From Ligula intestinalis (lineage: Eukaryota > Platyhelminthes > Cestoda > Diphyllobothriidea > Diphyllobothriidae), in the NCBI GenBank assembly GCA_036362985.1, contig JAYGXS010000004.1:66579912-66643911 (forward strand): DNA of 64,000 nucleotides, written 5' to 3'. Shown one piece after another: positions 42,936-54,121 of this stretch. Under the pieces are notes generated by a model. It saw nothing but the letters and a program-made list of their open reading frames with translations. It was not told the origin of the DNA and did not search any database. The position numbers and the translations under genes were made by a program. Position 1 is the stretch's first letter. Each line of letters begins with the position of its first letter.

Positions 42936-44476
42936 CAGGGTGCCCCACAAAAAACCCCTAAGTTTGTGATTGTTACGGCGGCCGGACCGCCCATGCCGTC
43001 ACGATCGATGGCGGAGAAAACAGAACACCATGGGCCAGATCCGAAGTGAAGCCGCCCCCGTTGGTTCGCACCCGCATTCATGTCGCCCACGCCATGTTCC
43101 GCTCAGTGGTGAGGAGCACCCACACAACGTGGGTGGTGGTCGCAGAGGAGAAGGTTCTAAAATGCCCACCTGCGCTCCATATGCCAGGAATATTCTGGAA
43201 AGACGTGTAGACCCATGCCACAGCTGAGCAATTTCCAGCGCGAGGTCATCGTCCTATTCCGGAAAGAACATCCAACATGGGGGTTGCAGAAATGTCGGAA
43301 CATTTTGCCTAAATTTTTTGGTGCCATTACAACTGACCAGTTTAGAGGTGTCGCGGCTGCATTCAAACAAGGTGGATCACCTGCAGCAAAGGTGCGTAAG
43401 CCTGGTAGTGGCACTTCTTGCAGGCACGATTCCCCAGCAAGGCGAGCAGTCTTGGAACTTGCCGTAACTCCACCAGATCATCACAGAAGACATTCAAGTC
43501 AACGTGAAATTTGTAAAGAACTGGGATTGTCAAAAAGGTATGTGCACAGAACAATTGCAAAATCCAATTTAAAATGTTTTCGACGTATTCAATGCCATGT
43601 TTTAACTGAAGCACACCAGCAAGCTCGAAAGACAAAGTGTGATACCATGCTTCAGCGCTTCGGGGAAGGAGAAAAATGGAAACAGGTGTGGTTCTCAGAT
43701 GAATCATCATTCTGCTTGTCTGCACCACTGAATAGGCAAAATGAACGTATATGTCGTGCAGTGGAAGTCAAAACTGATATTCCTGATGAAGATTTGCTGG
43801 TGGAGATAGACAAGCAGCAAAAATCTATCATGTGCTATGGTGCTGTTTCCTGGCAAGGCGAAACAGACCTCTATTTTATTGAAGGAGATGCTACTGGGCA
43901 GGAAGGTGTTGCACCGAGTCGGAGAACGAAAAAAACTGTAAATCAAGTTGTTTACAGAGAGGAGATGTGCCCGCAGATGTTTACAGATATTGATCAAGTA
44001 ATGCAGGGAGAACCCTGGACGTGGCAGCAAGATGATGCAAAGCCACACACTGCCAATGACACTGTCGCCTGGCTCCGAGTTACCACTCCAGATTTCATCA
44101 CACCCCAGCAATGGCCATCCAAGAGCCCTGACCTGAATGTAATGGACTTTTGCATTTGGAGTGTACTCTTACAGGAGGCTCAGAGACGAAGAATAGGAAT
44201 CACTGATATCAAGTCAATAAAACATGTGTTGATGGACACATGGAACAACATCCCTCTTGATGTCATTCGTCGAGCAGTTCAGAGCTGGATGGATCGCTTA
44301 CGTCACTGTTCTGCAGTTAATGGACAGCATTTTGAGCGGTATCTGTAATTTTTTATTAGGTAACAGTTTGTTAATTACACAATAAAGTTGTTAGTTATAA
44401 TTGTAATCAATTATTTTTATTTTTATAACAGTATAAACATGATCATAAATTTAGGGGTTTTTCGTGGGGCACCCTG
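42936..44476 (+). mobile_element. Complete Tc1/mariner element
   Basis: 1541 bp with TA on each side (42934-42935, 44477-44478). Inverted repeats of at least 26 bp begin CAGGGTGCCCCAC and continue to CCCCTAA with one mismatch. It has one intact transposase frame and an AATAAA near the right end. It is inserted in a SINE unit whose halves join cleanly across the TA. Confidence 0.95.
43215..44348 (+). CDS. Tc1/mariner transposase, DD37D
   Basis: 377 residues, no stop or shift. The N-terminal ~130 residues look like paired helix-turn-helix DNA-binding domains (TWGLQKC..., SQREICKELGLSKRYVHRTI). The catalytic core has D162 in WFSDESSF, D273 in WQQDDAKPHT and D311 in SPDLNVMDFCIW, with 37 residues between the last two. 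The enzyme cuts and pastes the element at TA sites in the nucleus. The Asn after the second Asp in most relatives is Asp here. The start is the first ATG of the frame. An upstream frame (42970-43227) is in another phase and is not part of it. It may be functional. Confidence 0.93.
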   Translation: MPQLSNFQREVIVLFRKEHPTWGLQKCRNILPKFFGAITTDQFRGVAAAFKQGGSPAAKVRKPGSGTSCRHDSPARRAVLELAVTPPDHHRRHSSQREICKELGLSKRYVHRTIAKSNLKCFRRIQCHVLTEAHQQARKTKCDTMLQRFGEGEKWKQVWFSDESSFCLSAPLNRQNERICRAVEVKTDIPDEDLLVEIDKQQKSIMCYGAVSWQGETDLYFIEGDATGQEGVAPSRRTKKTVNQVVYREEMCPQMFTDIDQVMQGEPWTWQQDDAKPHTANDTVAWLRVTTPDFITPQQWPSKSPDLNVMDFCIWSVLLQEAQRRRIGITDIKSIKHVLMDTWNNIPLDVIRRAVQSWMDRLRHCSAVNGQHFERYL

Positions 44477-44725
44477 TAGATGACTGCTTAGAAAATCCTG
44501 CTTGAGTAGTCAGCTTACTGTTCCATATTGGTGAATTCCACGCGAGCGGTAAATTTTGGGCGGCCTATATCGACCCAAGTGTGACTAACCTCACGATGTG
44601 AAGCGTGGCATTTGTAGCGCAACTGGAAGAGCATTGGCTTTGCATAAAGGCCTTCGCTACTGTGCGGGCTCAAATCGCGCCAAATGCCGCGAGTTTATTC
44701 AAAATTGGGTCAAATAAAAACATTA
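44477..44725 (+). repeat. tRNA-Cys-like SINE, unit after mariner
   Basis: It continues GATGACTGCTTAGAAAATCC, GTCAGCTTACTG, a GGGCGGCCTATATCGA stretch, then the tRNA-like part 44606-44695: acceptor GGCATTTG/CAAATGCC, A-box TAGCGCAACTGG, GCA in the anticodon position, and B-box GGGCTCAAATC. The tail is CAAAATTGGGTCAA. Confidence 0.7.
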
Positions 44726-45399
44726 TTTTACTTGATAAACTGCAGGATGTCTTATTTTGAAGAACGACGTGATTTTACAGCTTGTTTCGTTCCAAGTTTT
44801 TATATTTGTTGACTTTTTTCTATTTTTTGACAACATTTGATGGAGTAAGTTAACAATGTTATTTAGAAAACATTTTCTATTCTGTGATCTTCATGTAGAG
44901 TTAAATAGGCCTCGTAATTTTGGCGTACTAAAACATATTTTGATCTGTTTAAGTTAATTACTTATCTTAAAGGCACAAAACGTAACAGATTTGTAGTGAA
45001 AACATTTGTTAACTTAATTCATTGATCTTTTCTCTACTAAAGTGCTGTATCTCGAACGTACACTAACCCGAATTTCATGGACGCAAAAAAAAAACATTTT
45101 CCGTTTTTCTAAACAGATATAATTAAAATGGTTCTGTTCTTCATGAATGGTTTTTTATAGTGCAACATGAACTAACAAGAAGGTTTTTCTGCAGCGTTTA
45201 ATAGCGTAGGAAACTCCTTGGGTATCAACAGACGGTGAATTTCGCTTATTTGCGCCTATATTTTCTCCCAGTGTACTAATCTGAACGGACTTCAATCCTA
45301 GTAAACAGCATTTTGCACCTGAAGTCAACCCACAGAACTAGATAAACAACCTCAAATTCGTGTTAAACCCCCCATCAGATATTTAATATACTGTATGTC
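44726..45399. other. No gene seen
   Basis: AT-rich sequence without recognisable frames or repeats. Confidence 0.5.
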
Positions 45400-45625
45400 T
45401 ACTGTCGTTGTTCCTGCGTCCGATCCTTCCCACATGACTGATTCTCTTTCTCAGACAATGTCTCAGTACACCGTATGAGAACGCCAAATCGTTGCACTTG
45501 TTGATGGAGTTGGGGCCTGTGAACCATGACTCGACCAGTTGGCGGCCCACGTGGTTGTCACCTCTTGCGACGATTTCGGCCTCGTCAAACTTGAAAATAT
45601 GGCCGGTTCCCGTCGAGAAACGACT
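45400..45625 (-). pseudogene. PLE nuclease tail
   Basis: The minus strand reads TGTGHIFKFDEAEIVARGDN, then RQLVESWFTGPNSINK and YGVLRHCLRKRISHVGR in one frame without a stop. It is the best kept version of this tail in the window. The GIY-YIG strand and RT are absent. Plus-strand frames at 45492-45743 are its shadows. Confidence 0.8.
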
Positions 45626-45738
45626 GCTGTGTCCTATGTCTCTATGGAGCAGACGTTTCTTGCTCTTTGGGAAGAGTGTGTACCAAGCTATTTTTCCATT
45701 GTATGGGAAAAAAAGTCAGGTCAGACAAGTACTGACCT

Positions 45739-46121
45739 TGTAGGAGTCTGCCACTCAGCGCAACTGCGCGTACCTCACCTTGCCTTCGCTCAGTCAAGCC
45801 TTGGTTCCACGCGTAACTTGTCACTCCGTGTGCTATTGACCTTTCTCACGCTATGGATCAACTTGCTGCTTGATAAGCATATACGCTCCGAGTCAATCGA
45901 TACTTCCGCTTCATTCGATTGGCTGCGGACGGCAGAATACTTATCGTGCAGACAGAGCTACACAAAAACACACAACTTCATGGACACAACTAACGTGCAC
46001 GCATAGCTGGCAGCTGGCTCGTCACACAGCCTCTGCACAGTTCGTCTCCTTGCAGTAAAGTTGTCCTTACCAACTCTGTCTTATCTGATTTCTGATTTGG
46101 GGAACCTTTTTCTTGTCGACA
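45739..46121 (+). mobile_element. Solo-LTR-like repeat
   Basis: It starts TGTAGGAGTCTGCCACTC and ends CTTGTCGACA, and resembles 35218-35549 (TGTAGGA..., GGGG(A/T)(A/T)CCTT near the end). Boundaries are approximate. Confidence 0.35.
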
Positions 46122-46424
46122 CTTCCACTTCTGGCAGCCTTATATATATTAATATAGCGTGGTTCGTGTTATGTATTCATCATCTTGCTTAAATACATGA
46201 ACAGTTTGCGACAGTTTTTCGCCTAAAAACCACAAATGACATTCTATTTTGAATTATGAGCTATGCCTTGGGAGTTTTTTCACTGTCTGCTCTTCTTTCT
46301 CAGTTACACTGCTGGCTCTTGTAAACTGAGTCTGAGTTTATTACTTGAAACAAGCGAGTAGTTGTCTGAAATTGTGTCAACGACTTCTTTGGAATGTTCG
46401 GCTATGCCGATGCATTTCTTAAAT

Positions 46425-46496
46425 CCTATGTACCAAGAGGGAGTTCAAAGGCGTTTGCCTACATTTCCTCTAATAAATTTGACTTGACTTGACTAT
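46425..46496 (+). repeat. LINE/SINE 3' end with TTGAC pentamer tail
   Basis: GTACCAAGAGGGAGTTCAAA and TAATAAA, then TTGACTTGACTTGACT. Same family as 15608-15700 on the other strand. Confidence 0.6.
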
Positions 46497-46516
46497 CTAA
46501 AAATAACCTTTGGTGG

Positions 46517-46796
46517 CAGGAGTTTCCTTGGTAGCGCACATATGCTCTTATTTATATTTAAATGCCTACTCCAGCAACATGCGATATCATATTCCCAACC
46601 TAAACTTAACCCTTAGCCGAACCATAACCCTTAGCCTACCCTTAACTATAACCCAAACCCAAACCCTTACCCTTACTCTTACTTTAACCCTAACACTTAC
46701 CCGAACCGTGAAACTAACCCTACCCCTAACAGAAATTAATTGTGTACGCATTTAAATATAAATAAAAACATATGCGTGCTACCAAGGAAACTCCTG
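46517..46796 (+). mobile_element. Inverted-repeat element with telomere-like core
   Basis: Ends CAGGAGTTTCCTTGGTAGC are inverted copies, and the ~49-bp repeats (46517-46565 and about 46748-46796) match at over 90% by eye. The core 46590-46732 is a degenerate array of CCCTAA/CCCTTA hexamers, equivalent to TTAGGG on the other strand. No clean target duplication (TTTGG occurs on both sides). No transposase. Confidence 0.75.
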
Positions 46797-46809
46797 CCCT
46801 TTTGGTTAT

Positions 46810-49800
46810 CCCGTTCTTTTTCCATCGTGAATTTTATATTTGCATGCAGAGTATCCATGGTAATAAGCACACCTTTAGCTTCGAAAGGTCATCAAATATC
46901 GTGAATATATCACCCATCTATTGTGTGCACAGGGGTATAATGTTTAATTTAGAAAAGACCTTTTCTTCTAGATGTCACGTAAGGGTGTCAGAAAACTTCG
47001 GAACAAATGGACTTTCGCCTATTTCTCTATATAATTGATCGTTTAAAAGAAAATGGACATTCGTTTTACGCAAGTTTAGTGTGTCCCACAATATTAAGAG
47101 GAACAGGCGAATTTCAGAAGCATGGGTACACAGGATGTCTATTGCTTAATCTAGCACTACCTCTGTAAATACGCACTCTGCTTCAAGGAGTTCATGCATT
47201 TGTTAGAAATCTTTTCAATCTCTTTTTCTCACTGTTTTTAGCGAAAATCTATGTCTGCTTTGTATTCATTCCAGAAAAAATATTTCACATTTCATGGTTT
47301 TTACTGGGACAAAATTAAGTTCTCAGTTAAAACGCACGCGAATATTCCTCCTCTACAAGTCAGCAAAGAACGAAAGTGAAAGTCCAATCGAACGCGCCCA
47401 AGAAGCAGATTTGGTGGTGGTGAGTCTTCAATGCGTGTGAGATTATCGCTACCTATGTTTTTCATTCATATCACAAAGCTAGAACGGTTATGCAAGAGCT
47501 GGTCCTTCTTCGTGCGAGAGTATGTCCAATCACCTCTGTCTGTTGCATGTGCTGCCTTTTCCAATCCTCTACTGTAGAAATCTGACAAGTCTCAGTGTAT
47601 TCGCAGTTCCCCGCGTGCTTTTAATTACCTGATATTTGCACTTTTACAGATAATTTTATCCCATGCACTGACTAAATTTGGTAAGTTGGTTATTTAACAG
47701 TAACTAAATTGTAGACTGCAATGAATTTCAAGTTCCTGGGGGACTTTATGGCATGCAAAATTAAGGGTTTAGTGTTCAAAATAATGTTTTATGCTGTTAA
47801 ACAAGATATTACCGGGAACTTGTTTTACGTTATTTTATTTGGATTTTGTTTTAAGGTGAGTAGATTAAGAATTCATGCTAAAAGCGTCAACTTTTTAAAA
47901 CGAAAGACTCCTCCTTATTGAGCAAAATTCTTACTTCATCACAAACAGAGGCCGACTTCAAAATAAAACACAGCCAAAATTTCAAGATATAACTGTTGAG
48001 GTAAGGTTGCCGTCAATAATTTTGGATGTTACCTTCAGCAATCATGTACGACTATTGATATATTTCGACGGGATTCGATTATATAATAAACTAAATTACA
48101 ACACTTTTGCTCCAATTAGAATGCGCTCATGGCCCTATGGAGTTTCTTCCGATCATTGAACTGCAAATAAGTCCTGAAACTTGCGAATACTTTTGTTTAA
48201 AGCACTTTTCCCTCGTGTGACTTTGAAGATTATGCAAGCAGCAGAATTTATTGGATCGATAAATTGTGAGAGTGTTAATTTGCGTCTCCTCTCGTTGTGT
48301 GGCGTAAATAACGTTATTCTAAATTTATGTTTACGAAAACGAGGATTCTAACGGATCCACATAAGTAAGTGGGATATCATAGGCTTAAACTTGCATTCAA
48401 ATTTAAGAAAGTCACGACATTTGTAATTTTCTCTCAATTGCTTCGAGGCAATATTGATAAGGGAGCAAAAATCTGGTGAACAGTGAGCTTGAAAAGGTCT
48501 ATTTCAAAAGGATTTCTCCCAGTTTGCGTTGTTTAAATTTTAAAAAAAGCAGGCTAAAACCAGAATTCATACACGAGAAAATACGCGGTAAACGCTGAGT
48601 GGCCCCGTGATGAGCCGAGCCGTTCTCAGCAGCGTCAGACAGCGACACATGATCGACCAAAGAAGTGTGTTTGGGCATTTAGATAGTACTGTATTGTGCA
48701 ACCTGCATGCAACTTTCATGACAAAATTTTACTTGGTATTTTAGCATATAATTGGTCACGTTATTTTTATCAACAGAGTAGATGTAATCATGCGAAAGCC
48801 GTTTATTTGAGAAACTTACCACTTAAGTCAGGTTCATTAAGAGAAATGGGCAGTAATGTTAGCGAAATTAAGTGCAATCTCATATCGAAGGAGTTCCCTA
48901 CGATATTAAGTATGAAAGAACCACACTTATGATAAATATGCATTGTGTTATTGAAAAACTAAAAAAAGTAAAAAAATGAATAACCTACCCCTGCCAGAAC
49001 CAGCAAATTTTTTTCCGAAATTGCTCGGACGGAAGTCAATTTAGGTTTAAGGAATCGCTTTTTTTCGGAAACAAGGAACGAGTTATGTTTTAAAATTATG
49101 TTTAGCTAACCTGTAAAGTGTTGAGCCACAAAATGCAGTAATAAGTTTGTTTGATGATATTTTTTTCGTACAGATAACAATAAGTGAATAAGCAAGGTGT
49201 CCATATATTTTACCATGAAGGTAATGTGAAACAGGTCTTATTACATGTACATCATGTAGAAATATCCTTTCTGGTAAACTATACGTTCCGCTTATGCGTT
49301 ATTTAGAAATAGAACAGACAGAAGAATAACTATAATTCTTAAAAGCCATGTATGGCCACTCTTTTACGCATTCGTTAGCTTAATGCAGATCGTGGAAGTT
49401 ATCCACTTTGGCTGAAAATAGAACAATAAAAATAGAGAAGTAAGTTCTTCCATCTCCAGTCAAGTTGACTTGTTTATTTTCAGGTAAGTTACAAAATTCA
49501 TCAACAATTTACAAGTTCATTGTGACATTACCTTGGAAAAAGGTAACATATACAGCAATTCGCCAGCCAAATATCCAATAAAAGTACTTTTTGAAGAGGT
49601 AACCTATTATGGAAAGTTTTTTTAATCAAAGGAATGACAATATCGAGTTGTCTTGCGGACATTATTGATGCTTGAAAATGGGGTTTGCTGTTTTGAGGCA
49701 TTTCTATATATGATCCACATAGTCATTTTCATAATAACTTATATGAAAAAATCATTTTTTCGGTAAAAACTCTATATGTAGATCTTACTTTAAAGGTTTT

Positions 49801-50925
49801 GATGTATACCTCAAACGGAAGGTCAATTTATTGATTAACAAATGAAGACACTGAAAACGCAGGAAATGACCCCACAATTTCAAAGACGATACCACATAAA
49901 CAGTTATCCGTTAGTGTTAATATGTATAAATTTTTTTGACTAATGAAATGTTCCTTTATATAAAGAAATTGGTTATTTTCCGTTTTCAACTTACGAAAAG
50001 ATTAAAACTCATTGTTCTAATTGATAACTATTTTTTAAGTTTCCAGAACTTGGGTATTATTTAGAAAATTTCCTTTTTCATAGCAAAACTTAGTACTTAT
50101 CGTACTTCTTTGATTTACTTAATATGCCTAATGCTGCTCATTATTATTTCGAAGTTTTCATAAATGCGATCATGCCGGTACGCGAGTACTGATCACACTT
50201 TTACAAACTTAGGCATGTTGCATGCAGCACTCGCCATACTGTACATGTGCTGTCCGTATGTTAAATAACTATGTACATAATAGTATGAGAGCGATTTTAA
50301 TTCCATTAGATAGACTGAGTCAGAAATTATAAACTTGACGAATTTATTCACCAAGAAACCATATAGTTGGGCAGTGGACTGCGGGCTGTGTACTCAAACC
50401 ATGCTCAGGTGAAGACTTTTTTAAAGGAATGCAAAGGGCACAAAAAGTGCATATATTTTTAGAAACGTTTATACTGTTTTGAGTTCATAATAACTATCCA
50501 AACCAGTTATTTATTTCTCGAACCGATGAGATCTTTACTGTAGATTTCATATTGGAATATAGCGGATCGTAAAGATCCAATGAATTAATAAATAGTTTCT
50601 ACGTATGACTCACTTAAAATAATACGGTTTTGTGCTTATACTGGTTTAAATTGAATACACCAGCATAACAGCAGATTGCAAATTACTTTCACAATTCAGG
50701 AACGCCACCAGCCAAAAACTTTGTTCATCTGATACGTTTTAGAACCTGAATGCAAAAGCAAGATCTGCTTCGATGTGGTTTCAGTTGGAATCTCAGTTAT
50801 GTTTTTCAAGTCTACATGCTTTATTACTAAATACTACTTGACTGGGCAAATAACCGCTGCCGATTGGTTGAGTAAAATAATTACAAGATTTTTAAACAAT
50901 TATATAATTTTTCTTCAATTCTCGG
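46810..50925. other. AT-rich tract without transposons or genes
   Basis: Over 4 kb with no frame above 90 codons, no RT or nuclease relic and none of the repeat families seen elsewhere. Frames 46772-47038, 47721-47921 and 48696-48932 have no recognisable motif. This could be a long intron or intergenic DNA of a gene outside the window. Confidence 0.5.
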
Positions 50926-50929
50926 AAAT

Positions 50930-51270
50930 CTATTTTGCTAAATAGGTGTCACAAACAAGTTAGTCGTCTTTTTTATAAACGAAATGTAGTGTCCAGACTG
51001 TCCCTTTTTTGTCTATCCCTCTGTCACACTTTGAGTAACGCTTTGCGACAACTTCATTTTGCTCGCTATGTGTATTAACTTTGGAGGGTTCCAAAAGTCG
51101 ATATCTTCAAGTTCTTTTTTGATGCTTTTACTGTGTTTCACGCATTTTACATAAAAGATAAAAACTTAACCAATTTTTAGTTCACATTACCTGCTTTTCA
51201 TAAGGAATAATGCAAACATGCTCCGTTTGTGCTCTATATTGTTATCCTCAAAAGGATTGTGAGGGCAGAT
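50930..51270 (+). repeat. Old segmental duplication, copy 1
   Basis: Colinear with 51965-52330: TCACAAACAAGT, GCTCGCTATGTGTATT (51061 and 52115), ACTTTGGA, TTTACT.TGTTTCACG, then ATTATCTGCTT.TCA. Offset about 1054 bp. Gaps and substitutions show it is old. Confidence 0.7.
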
Positions 51271-51515
51271 TTGCTTAATTCTGTTGGCCCCATTGTGAAA
51301 ATTTTTCGGCCTTGATAGTAGTCGAACTCAAACAGCGAGGAAGGCTTTTTTGCAGCCAACGTTCTACCATTTTAGCTACGGGGCTTACCGTGCGCCGTGA
51401 ACGTAATCACAGCTGGATCGATTTTACCTGCCCAACTTACTTCTCTTATGGAATTTACAATAACGTTACCTGCAAGCAGACTGCCAGGACAGGATTTCCT
51501 AAGCAATAATTTAGA
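51195..51515 (-). repeat. tRNA-Cys-like SINE, monomer
   Basis: The minus strand has AGGAAATCCTG..CTGGCAGTCTGCTTGC, then GGGCAGGTAAAATCGATCCA, then the tRNA-like part CCCCGTAGCTAAAATGGTAG (A-box), CTGCAAA anticodon position (GCA), GAGTTCGACTAC (B-box), and the tail TTTTCACAATGGGGCCAAC. Its tRNA-like part is the clearest in the window. It abuts the end of duplication copy 1. Confidence 0.75.
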
Positions 51516-51757
51516 ATTAACCAGAATGACAACTAAATTCACTTAGTTTTTAGGGGGTTTGGCAGATGGCTATGTGACTTCTTATCACTTAACTAGGCAA
51601 AAGAGCGCTCCCGTTTACTTGAGTGAAATGGCCACAAGCTAACTTAAACAATCATCTTATTGATGAACTGGATGCAACAAAGCAAAGGGGGAACGGAATG
51701 GCCATCTCTGACTTTTCAGCCGTCATCAGCCAGTCATACATAATCTCAAGGATTGGA

Positions 51758-51832
51758 ACCCCCGAGTTTTGAACCCGGGATCTTAAGTTATTAAGCTCAA
51801 TACTCTACCACGGCACCACGAGCTCCTTGCTT
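51758..51832 (-). repeat. tRNA-like sequence (SINE head or tRNA pseudogene)
   Basis: The minus strand can fold as a tRNA: acceptor GGAGCTC/GGGTTCC (seven pairs with wobbles), D-arm TGGTGCCGTGGTAGAG, a TTGAG/CTTAA anticodon stem with an 8-base loop, T-arm CCCGGGTTCAAAACTCGGG. The oversized loops argue against a working tRNA. It resembles tRNA-Lys most (CTT in the loop). Confidence 0.5.
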
Positions 51833-51964
51833 TGTCGGTTGCGATCGGTAAAATGATGAGTATGTGTGCTTTGCCGATCTAGAAGAGGAACAATAACGTT
51901 CCGCTTTACCCAGGAGCTCACAACGTGAACCCGCCAGACCGTCACATAGTGACTATGATGAAAT

Positions 51965-52330
51965 TGTCTGAAATCTAGTTTAATGACTGTGAGTCACAAA
52001 CAAGTAAGTCATCCTCTGCTAAGAAAAGTGCAGTGTTCAAACAGTCTTCTTTTAGCCTATCTCTCACTCACACATAAAACACATTTTAAAACAGTTTAAA
52101 ATTTAGAATATTTTGCTCGCTATGTGTATTTACTTTGGACAGTTATTGAAGACTATATCCACAGGTTCTGCAGTCGATACTTTTACTATGTTTCACGTAA
52201 CTTACATGGAAAATAAAAACTTTATCAACTCCTATTTTACATTATCTGCTTATCACAAGGCACAATAAAAGCATGCGTCGTTTATCTTTCATACTGTTAT
52301 CGTAAAAAGGATTCTTTTGGTAGAGCGAAA
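51965..52330 (+). repeat. Old segmental duplication, copy 2
   Basis: Partner of 50930-51270. It lacks the SINE, so the SINE arrived after duplication or was not copied. Confidence 0.7.
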
Positions 52331-53845
52331 CTACACAGAGAAAAAAAAGTTCAACCAATCTTAAGTGGAATAAGGTGGTTTCGTGTGCCGACTGCCGGTT
52401 AGGTCCGTCAGTCTGCTAAGTAGGCATTTTGAATTGGGTATTTTCAAATCTTTAAATGGTGACTCGACTCCAAGGTGCAAATAAAATCTCATTATCGTTT
52501 ATAACCTGGATGGGAGACGGTGCAATGTTGCTTAACGTGATGACGGTTGAGAGTTTTTTGCTCTGTGGTCTGCGTGTCCTCTCGTTAATTTATTCTAGTA
52601 CTCACATCATTAAAACAAAAAGTCAGTTTCACAGCCAAGCGGCATCTTACAGACCGCCAAGGTTGTGACTCCTATCGCGGTGCAGAGTGGAAGCAATGCG
52701 CACTTATGTACTTTCACATAATCAGTTTTTCAGTCGTTGTCTCATCGTGGAGACTGGTTTAGGCTAGGAGAAAATCAAAAAGCCGTCTATTTCACATTTT
52801 CTGTATTGAGTAAATCCGCAAATGGTGAAATAAAACAGTCAGAAAGCCGATTGACTCTACAAATATTCGCAGCGGTACACGTTCCGACGCTCATTTTAAT
52901 TCACCTGCGGTCATGGGACCCGATAGTATTTTCCCTGTTGACTTTACTTGCACGAAAATAATTGATGCAGACAGTAATGTCTCGGAAAGTGCAAAATCCG
53001 CAGGTAAATATTACATTTCGAGCGGATTCAAATGCGCGAGGCATGATCTCTGTAACAGACGAGAATGGTTTCGTTCGCATTCCATATACTATTGTTACAG
53101 TTGGTATAATCCATTTAATCAGTCGAAGGCCTGCGGATAAGACGAAATAGTCAGTTTCTAAGGAAGAATCTTATCCACTAACCACTGGAACTTTTCATCG
53201 TTAACGATTTTTTTTCATATTTCGAGTAGGGTTAAGTCACAATCACGTGCAGTGATATTTGCCGAGGTAATTGTTTACGAAGACGAACAGAAAACTTGAT
53301 TCATAGTGGTGAATGATTTTAGGTTTTGGAATTTAATTTCTCGGATCCAACATTTATTTCCGCGTAAGTTAACTAATGGAACAGAAGAAATGGAAATTGA
53401 ACGTCATTGGCAGTCTTTTCTTTGGGGACATTTAAAATGACCTACCTTCACTTGATAGAATGTAAATTAGTTCGGACAAGTTTATGACCTGCATTTGATA
53501 TAAAGAGGAATTCAAGGACATTTGCTACATAACGATGAATATATTACATAAATAACAAATAATAGATATGTTTCAGAGGTTTTGTAAAGGCTGTAAGAAA
53601 CAAGCATTTTATTCATCAAATTAACTTCATCAAAATATTCGTTTACCTTTTTGAACATGCAGGAATTATTTAAGTTTGTCGATGATCCCCATGTGAGCAT
53701 TCGAGAATTCAAGGTTGGCAAATGTATTTTTTCGATTATTGATAATCAGGCAATTAGAATAATATACGGTAGGGTAGAGTGAAAACATTTCAAACATCCA
53801 GATTACAGAAGGAACTTTTAAACGGCCGTAACTTTAATACCTTTT
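52331..53845. other. No gene seen
   Basis: Frames 52456-52668, 52737-52961 and 52913-53140 overlap in different phases and show no family motif. Confidence 0.5.
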
Positions 53846-53849
53846 AGTA

Positions 53850-54121
53850 CCCTGAGGCAGCTTGACCACGCTCGGCTTGCCAGTCATAGAGATATCTTTT
53901 AGGTTCTTCCTATGGCACGCAAAGTTAGGTACCACCAGTTGTTTTCAATAAACGCCATAGCAATCTGGAATAAGCTACCCAGCAGTACCAAAACTCGGCA
54001 AAGCTATCCTTTGTTAAAGAGAGTTATCACTCTTTTTCTACATTCAGGACAACATTCACGAATTTTGGGTGCTGACTCGGTGGAATCTCTTTTCCACTCT
54101 GCTGGAGTCCGTGGATTTTGA
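53850..54121 (+). pseudogene. LINE reverse transcriptase C-terminal remnant
   Basis: Frame 53912-54121 reads MARKVRYHQLFSINAIAIWN, then KLPSSTKTRQSYPLLKR. The FS.NA...WNKLP......SFK pattern is the end of Jockey/CR1/RTE-type RTs. The rest of the protein is gone. Confidence 0.6.

Noticed and set aside
43363..44111. Minus-strand frames of 121 and 134 codons
   Set aside because: Antisense shadows of the mariner transposase.
46510..46755. 81-codon frame rich in LTLTLT
   Set aside because: Produced by the CCCTAA-like hexamer array; not a protein.
51758..51832. Functional tRNA gene
   Set aside because: Eight-base anticodon loop and oversized T loop; kept only as a tRNA-like repeat.
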